NCBI GenBank assembly: GCA_031841125.1
Contig: CM063113.1
Span: forward strand, 19,117,312-19,181,311
Length of the DNA: 64,000 nucleotides
Source: Acanthococcus lagerstroemiae
Lineage: Eukaryota > Arthropoda > Insecta > Hemiptera > Eriococcidae
Direction: 5' to 3'
The notes beneath the pieces are model-generated. The model was not told where the DNA came from. It ran no database searches and saw nothing but the letters and a program-made list of their open reading frames with translations. Made by a program: the position numbers and the translations under genes. Positions 11,701 to 22,034 of the stretch are shown here, in pieces; position 1 is the stretch's first letter; each line of letters starts with the position of its first letter.

Positions 11701-14700
11701 CTTAAAACGTAAATGAGAGGTACCCGAAGGAGTAAGCTGAAGGTACTTGCCACGGAACTTAGAAGACATAGTAAACTCCTGCCAACTGATCCAATTCTTC
11801 CCTTCGCAGTGTTGAGCTGCGATAGGAGGGTGATGTGATACCTAATTGGTGAGAAAAGAGCACGAATATAATGAGTGTATGTAACTTGAACTTTAAACCA
11901 GAGTTACAGCTTTGATACTACAAATACGAGTATAATGTTCAGAGGCGGAGTTAGATGAATTTAGAGCAGCCCGTTTCTTCTGTACAAATACAATCTCAAA
12001 CCCCAAATATTATTCAGTAATTATTGGCTACTGAATTGTGATTGATTTATCTATTTTCTTAGTCAATCTTGGAAATAATGTTGACGTTGAATGTAAATTT
12101 ATGACAGCACCGTACCTTTTTATTTTCTCATTGCTAAGTAAAGCACTATTTATTTCCGTTTTTATGTCGAGTTAATTCGAAGAAGGTTTTACTACATCTT
12201 CTATGGACTATTTGGCAATAGCCTCGACTACTCGGTTTGCCTTATCCAGAAAGAAAGGAACATCCCTTACCAACATCATGCTCTCCGAAAACTCGGCTCA
12301 CTCTTACGGTGATACCAGAAGCCGGCCACGACCCTGAGACCTTCTGAAGCCTTTCCGCCTCGTTAGAGAATCTCATTTCAATACTAAATTTTCTTTTCTT
12401 CTTCCTATCAAATGTAGTAAAATAGTCAAAAAGCAATCCAGGGAGGGGCAATTTCAAAGGTGCGAGAATTATACTTCTAATTACCCCCTACTCCTTAGTA
12501 CTTGTACCATATTTGTCGTCATCTCGATAGTAATCAATGAATAGATAACAGAGAAATACTATACTGTTGATATTTCCAACATTAACGTAGAAAATACAAA
12601 TCTTCCAAAGTCAGGGTAAGTCTAATTTTTTTAATTCACTTAATTTTGATTGAGCGAATTATATGTATCAGAATAACTATAAACTTTTTCCGTTAAAGAG
12701 GAAGGAGTAATTCTAAGACTAGCTAAAACGTTTATCTTCAGTAGTTATGTAAGAATCTTTTAAACTCTCCCAGACTTGTTTGAAGTTCTTTAAGACTTCT
12801 CCAAGGTTATTAATTCAAGACTTACTAAAACTGTTCAAAACTTGTGTGTGGTCCTTCATAACTTTTCCAGGGTTCATTACAGCTCTTCAAAATAAGGTTA
12901 AGAATTTTTAGAACTCTTACAGCTTTTTTCAAGAGGGGTCTGGTTGGCCGAGTGGATAGCGCGCTGGTCTCGGAATCCGGAGGTCCCGGGTTCGAGCTCA
13001 CGTAGCAACTCGCTACATTTCGACCTAGACCAAGTTTTCGGCAAGAAATGAAGAGGGCTAAGACAGCCCTAACAGCCTCCCCGACGCCTCTGAAGTAATG
13101 CTCGAAAGGGCGGATTCCAGAGCTCGGGTTGAGAGCAAAATTAGAAAAGAGTTTTTTTTAGACTTGTATAAGATTGTAAGACTCCTTGAAATTGAGACGC
13201 TCACTCATCTTCCAGATGAGTGTATGATTCTCTCATATTCCTGTTTACGACTCAGTGATTGTTAGGCACGTAAACGACTGTTTATGACTCTTTCATACTT
13301 CATTAACTTTTCAATACTGGGTCCTGACAAACTGAAATTCATCCATACTAGTTTAAAACAAGTAAATGCTTTTCAAGAGGCTCTATCAAACTTGTAAGAC
13401 TTTTCAATACTCGTTTAAAACTTTTACGACTCTCAAGACTCGCAAATGATTCTTCTACTACGACTTTCCAAGGTTCCTAAAGACTCGGTAGTAGTTATCA
13501 CTCATTCAAGACTTGAAACCTTGTTCAAGACTTTACAATACTCTTCTACGCTTTTTTGAAACTCACTCTTACTCTAGAAGACTAACTAAAACTTTTGAGA
13601 TGCTTTCAGATTTATTTCAGGATTTCTTGCCTCTGTTCAAGGGGTCCATGAAAATTGCACGCGGCAAATTGACCGCAAGAAAATTACTGTGGAAAATTGA
13701 CCGTCGGTAAATTGGGCGCCTAGTAGAATTGATCGTTAGAAAATTGACCGTTCATGAGCAAATGTGAATCTGGGAACCTCCAAAATGATGTTCATATTGT
13801 TAAGAATATCTAAAATTGGGTTTTTGATTTGAAATTATGTATATTATATTGGTATCAGGGTTTCTGTTGCCACTGAATTCAGTTTGAAGTTCTTTCTCCT
13901 ACCCTAATCTACGTAGACTATTATTAATTACGGTTTCAGGAAAAATAACTTCAAAAATGAATTCAGCGACTACAGAAACCCTGATACCAATATAATATAC
14001 GTACTTGAAACTATATTATGTTAAATAATTTCGAAATTTCAATATGCCTGCCCCCGGTGGACCCTTATTATTAGTGGTTACAGTCAAAAAATCTCAAAAA
14101 GGAATTCAACGACTCCAAAAACTACAGTTTCGATATATTTAGCAGTATTATCTGTAATTTTCAGGTCTTACCCCTCAGTGGAGCCTTTAAATAATAATTT
14201 ATTGTTTTCATGCTTTATTCGGTGGCTGCGATTCGTAATCTTCGAAATTCAAAAAAAGTGTACTTGATACTCCGAATTCAACAGAGACCGCTGACCATTG
14301 AACTAACTTTTTCAAGATTCTTGGTAGGTACTCCATCCCTACACCAGAGGGAGGAACAGAATTCTTGTCCAGATAAGTGAATAAAACGACAACGTAAATC
14401 AAAACAGTGACCAAGAAGTCATTAAATTTAGGGAGGGGGGAATAATCGGAAAGTGATTGTTTCTGTAAGAAAGTTTTTCGTGAAAGTTTTGGACTAGGTA
14501 TATTACCTTGAAAAAATTATAACTGTTCAACTAAACACGGACATCAATAAGACAATGGTCTGACTATTACAGCGGAGCAAAAAATGCTCGAATTTGTTCG
14601 ACGACTAGCAGTGACATAGCCAAGGGGCAAGGGGGCCCATCCCCCACCATGAGAATTATAATTACGCTACCTTTATTTTTTTTTTTTTTGCTACAGTAAA

Positions 14701-17700
14701 TTGTCCATAAGAAATTTTTCACTTTCGTGTCGTCCAGTATTTTCAGCTTGAGCGGTCCTCATTTTGAGATCGATAACTCATCGTCGTTAGACACACTGTG
14801 AGTTCTACTGTATGTATGCATGCCCACACTTGTCACATGCATGAGTCACATGGACGCAATTTGTATACTAGCTGAAGAACGCCGGACGGAACTCGTTCAA
14901 CTTATCAGTTGACGGATGGAACTCGCCTAATTAAAAAGCTGATATCGATATACGGAACGGAACTCAAACTCAGCCGAGCTTATTTTTCATTGACCTGTAC
15001 TTGCACGTTATCTAGCATTGATCCGTGAAGAATAATATTGGGTTCCCGAGATAAGAACTAATTACAAGATAAAGGGACGCGCTTACTCGTACTCAGTGAT
15101 AAGCCAATACCCGAATGTGTATACAACCGGTTCTGCACAGACACATGTTTGAACTTTTTTAGTTTTCAAAATAAAAGGATAAATGGGTATTAAGAAACAG
15201 GGACAAAAAGTCACTTACTTCTAGAAAAAATAATTAAAAAGCGTGTACTAGTTTTTTTCAGCATGTTCAACTAATGAGGACGATTTTCTACGGTTAAGCA
15301 AATTCGTTCGACCAAACTCAATTTTTTTGGAAGCTTCAAAGCAAAATTACAGTTATTTTTATGAGGAATTCTATGTTAAACTTGATCCCCTTCCTCGACA
15401 AGATCCCTCAAAATTTTCCGATTTGCAAACAAAAAAAAATTATCTGGCGAGTTCTGGGACCAAAAGGAAGAAGCTGAATTACTAGGAACAACACAACATT
15501 TCAAAAACAGCAAAATTCTGGACCACCCTACTCTAGCAAGCTCGTTCTTCAACTCAGCAAGACTTTATCATTCATGAAGCTTCCTCTGATCTCAAAGTTT
15601 CTCTATGGCAGGGGTAACTGAGGCCAGTGCATCTCGTGTGCATCTGCACCTGAGCTACAGGCAGGTCAGCATACTTCACATGTAAAGGTTCGGCAAACCC
15701 CACCCTTCCCAAGAATGACACTCTATACCGCCTCTGATAATTTTTCAAGACGGAAAATTAGTTCTTCGAAAAAATAGAAGTATAAAATAGACTAACTTGT
15801 TCACTAATAGCTCTCCACCCCAAATCGCCCAATCTGTCGCATTCGTACGTCTCGCCCAGCAATGGATTAAATGGTTTACCAGTCCTGGTGCTAGTGGTAG
15901 AATACGAAGATATGGTAAATGCCGCAATGTACGCCAGTCTCTCGAATGGGTCGGGACACTTGGCAGCCGCATCCAGTACGTTTGCGTACTCAAAATCCTC
16001 GGTTAACCTTTGCAGCATGGATAGAGGCTCGGAAAAATTCACCTGAGAAACAAAATACAACAGTACAGAATAGGTCAGGTAAGTTTTAATTCTCGAATTC
16101 TATTTTAAAGATTTTCATCGGAAAATCTTTGGGATAAATTACCGATACTTTCAGAAGAATTTCATTTAAAAAGTTCGGAAAAAGTCTCCGATGATTTTCA
16201 AGGAATTTCACTGGAAATATTTGCGGAAAAAATCCGAAATTTTCAAAGAAATTCATCGGAAATCTTTAGAGAAAATGTCCAGTATTTTCCAACAAATTAC
16301 CTACATCAAAATGCTTTGAGAAAATTTTCCGATAATTTTTGAAGTATTTCATAGGAAATGATTCGGGGGCAAGCTCCGTCAGTTTTTGAAAAATTTAATC
16401 AAAAATCATCAGGAAGAATTTTCGAGAATCTCCAAGGAATTCCATCCGAAACTTCAGGGCAAATCTCCTAATGATTTTTAGAGAATTTAATCAGAAATTT
16501 TTCTGAAAAAAATTCCGATAATTTCCGAAATCTCATTGGAAATTTTCAGGAAAAATCAGAGAATTTCTTGGGAAATTTTCGAGAAGATTCCTTTGATTTT
16601 CGATGATAATTTCCGAGAAAGTTAATCGAAAGTTAAAGAAAAATTTGCGATCATATTTTCAACAAGTTTCATCGGACCTCATTGAAAAAAAATCTCCAAT
16701 GATTTCAAGAAAATATTTCTGGTAATTTTAGAGAAAATCTGCAATCATCTCAAAGAATTGAACAGTCATGATTTTTAAATTTCACTTAAAACACATGACA
16801 GGGGGGGATAAAAAAGGAATCACGGGAGAAGACGGGAAATATATTTCCAGAAGAAGGCAAGACCAATTCCAAAAGAAGGAAGAGAAAAATCAAAAAATTG
16901 CCATTCATTCAAAAATATGAGTTTTTAAAGCCCTCTGAACACGAAGAGGGGGCTAATATTCTATTTTTTTCCATTTTTTGTGTTTTTTTTGTTTTTTTTT
17001 TGAACTTCATAAACATTGGGCCACCTAGAATTATGCATCCTACAAGAGCCTGTGAAACTCTAGCGCCACCTTTCAAAACTTTTTTCCTTCAAAATCCTTT
17101 AATATGCAATAATGCAATATTCTTATCCAACAGAGAACCAATTTAGTAGAGGGGGGCGTTTGATATACACTCTACCCCCTTCAGCTTTCCAAGGCGGGCA
17201 ACTGAATATCAATACGGGGAAAATATACCCATCAAACGCTATCATCTGGTAAGAAGCCTCTCTAAACCGTGTTTCATTCAGAATAAAAGCAACGGGCGTG
17301 GTTCAAAATCAAATTTTGAGCAGCCTCTTCAATATGTCTGATAGGCGAAATATCTGTATAATCGATTTCTAATACCGCAGAGAGAACAAATTTGTCACTT
17401 CCATTCTTCGAGTCGGCAGTAGGTACAATAACTGAAAAAGAATCACCCAGAAGTTTTCAATGTTAAAGAAATACCATGCATATCCAAGTACTGCTCTTGT
17501 AAATCACATGACATGCAACCAACCTCACATGTATTTCAAATTGCATAGTGTGGTAGTTAAAAGTCTTGAAATTTGCCTTCCATGACCAACCAGGTCTTTT
17601 TCAAGAAACTTAAGGCGAGTGTCGAACTTTTTTTTCAACGTTTTGCGCCTCGCTTCTATTGTAAGGGCAAAACAGAACTAGGCTGGCTATCTATGTACGT

Positions 17701-20700
17701 CAGTCGGCTGCCTGCCTGTGGCTTGCATGCCTCAGATCCTGGAGCTTTACTCGATGGTGCGAAACCGGCTTCTTGTGCATATAGAAAGTCATACTCACTG
17801 GCATGGGTATTTTTGACAGATCTTTGCCAATGCAGTTCTTCATTATGCTCCATATGTGCAGCGGATGATGAGGCTTATCGGGTATCCGGTTTCTTCTTTT
17901 TATGCCTGGTTTCCAAGGTTTTTTCTTCACATCTTCTAAAATGTTTTTCGCTTTATCCGAGAGGACCAGGAAAGCGCCATCTCTACTTGATATCACTTCG
18001 TCTTTATCGTTTAATCTATTGGCATCTGAATCTCCCCTCTGTCCACAAACATCAAAAGTTAATTACACACCGAATCGCCGATGATTATACAATTTAGCAG
18101 AACTCGCGAGATCAATTCGTTTACCGATTTTTTATTTTTATTCTTAATGGTAGCGGAAGATCGAATAGCAGCCGTTAAAATAGCCGCGGATTCGGTCATA
18201 TCATCTACGTCACTACTAGAACCATCGTCGGCGGCTAATTCTTCGCTGACGATTTTATCGAAGACCTGAGAACAAGATAAAATTAAGGCGAGGTTAGCAT
18301 TGCGAATGTGAAATACAAATTCCAATTCTATTAATTTTAAAATTATTTTGAACTCGTATCGATCGAGTGTAGTCCAATAATCAATGAGCTCTGTATACGC
18401 TAACCACGCCAAGAGGCAACAGAACTTGTTTTAGCCTTCATTTCGTCCTTCGTCAAAACCAGAACATCTGTAGATGTACCAGTCTCTTTCAGGATGCAAT
18501 TGAAATGCTATTCATAGCTAAGTCGGTATTCACATTCTAGATGGATCATTTGTAAAATTTTCGCTGTATAAGTGCTTCTCAAGGTGGGAAAAATTTGAAA
18601 AATTCTTTGAACGAGGTTGAAATTGAAACGTTAAAAATCCAGTAAGTTCTTTAGAGTACGAAGGCAAGAAACATAATCATACATAGAATGCTATTAAAGT
18701 TCTCAGAAAACAGTGGATGACATGCGCGTACTTTTGTTTGCAAGCGAAAACGAACTCAGATTTTAGTGACCAGCGAGTTATCTTTATTTAGTATCCCTAA
18801 TACTTGGACACATTAGCTGACTTCATCCAACCAATAATAAACCCATTATAAGCTGACCACATCCGACCAATAATAGCACTTCGCGTACGAATATAAAAAC
18901 TCGCCAGTCTGTTTAGCTGCGACCGAAAGAATGACGCACCGATGCGGTATAAAGCAGAAATTATTGACAAGTTGAACACTACATTATAGTGCTCGCAGGC
19001 TGCACACAATTTTGAAAATTAAACAAAAATACCAATTGCGAGGACGAACAATGCTGATAGCCTTCAGTGACCTTCAGTCGTACGGCCAATATTTATTTTA
19101 GATTCACACATCACGAAACATGCCGCGTTCAACTTGTTCTTTGCTTTTTTCTTACAGAGTAGAAACACCAAGCACAGCGGAGTTATTTTACCTGAGTGTT
19201 TGACAAATGCCTGTTGACGGTACGAGACTTTTTTTCCAAATAACTTACCGACGATTCGGCTTCGCCGCCTTGTGCATCGTAGAATTCGGTATTTTCATCC
19301 TCGGATGATGCATCTGCATATTACCGAGTAATTGACATTAATAAAAGGCAACAAATGAATTCAGTAACCTCAATAGTAGAAGTTTACTCTAGAAGAACCT
19401 TACGAAAGAAAAGATATTATGGAACTAAAAAGCTCATCAAAAGTATCAGAAACAAGCCATGTACTAATGATTCTTTCTTGGTCGAGACGAGTACATTCTT
19501 AAAATGTAGAGGAAACTCATTTTTCCTTCATCTGTCGATACTCACACAGACTATATCACTACTTTCCAAAACTTGGATTTTTGTGAAACAATTGGTAAGT
19601 AGTTTTGTACTTGCCAACTTCCATGTCTATCCATTCATTCAAGACTTTTTCATACTCTATAGAGACACATGGAAACTTTATGAATACTTTCCAACACTTG
19701 GATCTGGGCATGGACTGAGCTGTTTGCCTATCTGTCTATCTAATTCATTACTAGCCTTTCATCATGTGGGTTTACCTGTATTCCCGCTTGTTTATCTACC
19801 TAGCTGTTGAAATAGTGACTACTGTCGGCTTCTCTACCTCATTAAAGCTTGAATAACAGATCTATCTTATTAGTTCTGAGTTCTCAGATAGACAATCCCC
19901 TACTTTTACCTTCCAGAAACAGTAGCAGAAGTCCGAATTTTAATTAAGAGATTTTCAACCACGTAGGTTCTCACAAAGTAACATTCCACCATCTCGAATT
20001 TCAAATCTACAATTACTCGCTTTACCTGGAATATTGGTTTCGTTTTCGGAAGGCTTGGATACTTGCTCCAAAGCTGACTGCTCTCGGGCCAACTGCCCTA
20101 CCATTTCCTCTAACTGTATTCTCTGTTCTCGTTCATGCTGCAGCATTCTTTGCCATTTGCGGCCCTGTGTTTGAGCTAACTCTAGATATTCCGAACAGGT
20201 CTACAACAATCACATTATAATCAGCGACAGTGTCATAAAGTGATTCAATTATAATCCGCTGGGCAGCGAGCTCGGAGAATTCAACTGATATGTAGCTTGG
20301 CAAGCCATCAAACACGATGAACGAACTGGGACAGTCGTAAGCATAACAGATATTTCAAAATTGGATTTATACGTACATTCATCATTTTATTCGAAGCGAT
20401 TCTAAACAAAGTGGCTCGTTCGTTGATCGCCTTGACTTTAGCAGTCATGTCCGTAGCCGAGTCTAACGACTCCAGCTCTGACAACGATTTCTGTAAAGTA
20501 CCTCCGTGTTTGGAAATCAAATCGTAACACATCTGCAAGTCTTCCATTTTCTGGCTAAGGATTTTTATGACCGTCATTACTTCCACTTTCGCGCTTTCAC
20601 CAGCTGACTCGTCCGTATCTGTTACAACAAATTCATGCAGTTTCTGCGCACTCACGTTACTTCATGAGAATAGAATCGCAATACTGACCATTTTCAAATT

Positions 20701-21095
20701 GCTGCATCGCTTTGGCTTTGGCTAGTTCGAGCGCTGTCACCCAAGTCTGCCTTTCGACTTCGTTAGCAGCTCGGATATGAAATGTCTGGGCACCACCGTT
20801 CGAAATGACGAACGAACACGAGTCTTCGGTGTGTATAAATGCTCCGTGAAGACTGATTGTTCCACGACATGTATGCTCCATCTCGGCTTGATTTCTGCAA
20901 CGAAGTTGTAGCTTTATCATACGACAATACGAGCTAGATAGATCTCTCAAACAGATCATATTACACTTACCTGTAGTAAGATAGCAAACCATTTGATAAC
21001 ACGAACCATCTACGTTGGTAGCCTTTCAAATAGTTGGTCCATTTCGAAAGCCAACCCTGCATATCAGGTTCACCGAGCGTTGATTTGTCAGCCAT
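5617..21095 (-). CDS. Osbp: oxysterol-binding protein (OSBP), complete, 13 exons
   Basis: Lipid-transfer protein that exchanges sterol for PI4P at ER-Golgi contacts. Exons in coding order: 20971-21095, 20689-20894, 20377-20618, 20026-20200, 19249-19313, 18125-18265, 17799-18038, 15797-16042, 11694-11841, 11437-11606, 11096-11256, 10225-10445, 5617-5759. They sum to 2283 bases (760 aa plus stop), close to the usual 780-800 aa, and every junction is in phase with GT and AG. The first ATG gives [19 protein letters not shown], the start of a PH domain (about residues 11-105) containing [19 protein letters not shown] coiled coil follows (residues about 190-240). Then comes a FFAT-like VAP-binding motif, TEFYDAQ, near residues 258-264. 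The sterol/PI4P-binding ORD domain includes the family signature EQVSHHPP near 479-486. The C-terminus is [17 protein letters not shown]. The gene is divergent from the PRRT-like gene. Confidence 0.95.
5782..6212. mobile_element. hAT-type MITE, 431 bp, with 8-bp target duplication
   Basis: The ends are perfect 15-bp inverted repeats, TAGTGATCCCGATCT at 5782 and its complement ending at 6212. The flanks are identical 8-bp copies of CCAAACAG (5774-5781 and 6213-6220). An 8-bp duplication is the hallmark of hAT transposition. The subterminal regions are dense in GATCGAT-like repeats facing both ways. There is no open frame for a transposase, so it is non-autonomous. It lies in the last OSBP intron. 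Confidence 0.9.
6221..7599. other. OSBP last-intron DNA, no gene seen
   Basis: Intron sequence between the MITE and the retrotransposon. Short open frames on both strands have no recognisable domain. An 11-base G run sits at 7381. Confidence 0.4.
7600..9830 (+). pseudogene. Jockey-clade non-LTR retrotransposon, 5'-truncated and dead
   Basis: Pieces of a pol protein appear in order in shifting frames. Near 7700-7860 is the end of the endonuclease (GSPTR, then [11 protein letters not shown]). Near 8490-8790 is reverse-transcriptase sequence ([29 protein letters not shown]). After a stop come [13 protein letters not shown] and [17 protein letters not shown] (8800-8960), then FADDA near 9155. 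Near 9650 is the typical tail [11 protein letters not shown]. Several stops and frameshifts make it inactive. It lies in the last intron of OSBP, opposite to that gene. The clade call rests on motif style. Confidence 0.85.
11607..11693 (-). other. OSBP intron 9: 87 bp, in frame and stop-free
   Basis: The donor GTAAGT and acceptor tgcttacag are good, and removing the intron restores the conserved order HLRFKDS then [15 protein letters not shown]. The intron is 29 codons long without a stop in the coding frame. A retained copy would therefore add 29 residues to the ORD rather than truncate it. Confidence 0.75.
12620..13560. repeat. degenerate CAAGACTT-type repeat in OSBP intron 8
   Basis: Variants of 'tcaagactt' and 'actctt' recur at irregular 15-30 bp spacing on both sides of an inserted SINE. 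It looks like an old decayed tandem array. Confidence 0.5.
12939..13158 (+). mobile_element. tRNA-derived SINE, copy 1
   Basis: The head resembles a Ser/Leu-type tRNA with a pol III A box (TGGCCGAGTGG) and B box (GGTTCGAGCTC). The body is unrelated to tRNA and ends in a short A-rich and T-rich tail. The same head and body recur at 51502 with high similarity, which shows a dispersed family. The lack of clean acceptor and T-stem pairing argues against a working tRNA. Confidence 0.8.
13645..13765. repeat. short tandem repeat of AAATTGACCG type
   Basis: About five diverged units of roughly 20 bp, each containing AAATTGACCG or AAATTGATCG. No coding sense. Confidence 0.55.
13837..14002. repeat. 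inverted repeat (foldback), arms about 64 bp
   Basis: The left arm (13837-13900) contains TTGGTATCAGGGTTTCTGT. The right arm (13938-14002) carries its near-complement through the same length, with about 40 bp between. It could be a foldback MITE or a hairpin in the OSBP pre-mRNA. Confidence 0.75.
14003..15796. other. OSBP intron 8, remaining part
   Basis: AT-rich intron without recognisable coding sequence. At 14609 a CAGTGACATAGCCAAGGGG sequence resembles the terminus of the CAGTGGCGTAGCC family seen at 48917 and 54091. Confidence 0.4.
16090..16790. repeat. degenerate ~55-60 bp tandem repeat in OSBP intron 7
   Basis: About a dozen diverged units built on 'aatttcatcggaaat ... aaatctccgatgatttt' follow one another. 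No unit is intact and there is no coding sense. Confidence 0.6.
16791..17798. other. OSBP intron 7, remaining part
   Basis: AT-rich intron DNA with poly-T stretches. I see no exon or complete mobile element. Confidence 0.35.
18266..19248. other. OSBP intron 5
   Basis: No coding sequence recognised. It joins the short FFAT-motif exon (19249-19313) to the exon starting VFDKIVSEE. Confidence 0.35.
19314..20025. other. OSBP intron 4
   Basis: The plus strand has a long open frame here (19355-19810), but its translation is low-complexity and unlike any family, so I take it as chance. Confidence 0.35.
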
Positions 21096-22034
21096 ATCAA
21101 TTCACACTCGCACATAACAGTTGGTGAGAACTAGATTAAATCGAACCACTATTCCACGTAACCATTTAAGCGACACTGATAACTTCTTATTTCTTTGCAT
21201 AATGTCTGTGTACCTGAAAAGTCGGATAGTCCACGAATCATGCTACTTTTTTTATCTACTAATCAGCTGTCCGTCTTCGCTCGTCAACAACTGTCCCCAC
21301 CACTGACCACTTCAGAAGTAAACAAAATGTTCGGATCAAAAAAGCCGTTAATCGTCGAATTAACACGTAACTAAGGTCTCTTTTTATTCAGAAATTTGAC
21401 GGCCAGTAGCAGAAACAGTGATCCAGTACTGAGCATAGATGCACCTCCTAATTTGGACTGATTTACATTCACTCAAGAAAAACGAAAAAGTCGATTCATC
21501 AATTTAGTTTCAGAAAACGGCCTTTCTGTTCTGTGCTATTAACGTACGTTTTGGACTGTCGTAGTAAAAATACAGAGATGGGAATCCCATCCAGAAAATG
21601 CTTGATCTTTCACTAGCGCTTTTTACGGATTTATTGCAAAGCTCAACAATTTCGGATTCAAGAACCAGGAAGTTGGTAGTCGGGAAGCCTTTTGGTAACA
21701 AATAGGCCAAGCTAATGCAAATGGCTGAGCTCGAAAATATTTTGTAATAGTGCCTTGTTCTGAATGAAAATGTGTTGTTTCGCGTTGTAATTCGGATATG
21801 TGAAGTGTTTCGGCTGGCTAATCGATTCTGTTATGTTATTTACGCGTAAACAAAGTGAAGTGACCGTCGTATACGTGTGTTTCGCGATTATGTAATTAAC
21901 TATGTTAAATCTGATCTGTGTAAATACAGCCATTACCTGATTCGAGAATGTCACCGTCACTGTCCGATTTATCATTCCTATCGACGATGGTCGTCTAATT
22001 TGGGTAATTACAAACGGGTTACGGTACATTCATT
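21096..22034. promoter_or_regulatory. divergent upstream region of OSBP and the PRRT-like gene
   Basis: The two start codons face away from each other with 939 bases between them. The region must hold both 5' untranslated regions and probably both promoters. I could not place a TATA box or initiator with confidence. Confidence 0.55.

Noticed and set aside
12939..13010. functional Ser/Leu tRNA gene
   Set aside because: The head continues into a shared non-tRNA body and recurs at 51502, so it is a SINE.
19355..19810. 151-codon open frame on the plus strand inside OSBP intron 4
   Set aside because: Hydrophobic, low-complexity translation with no domain, and no splice or promoter context. It overlaps an intron of a well-supported gene on the other strand.
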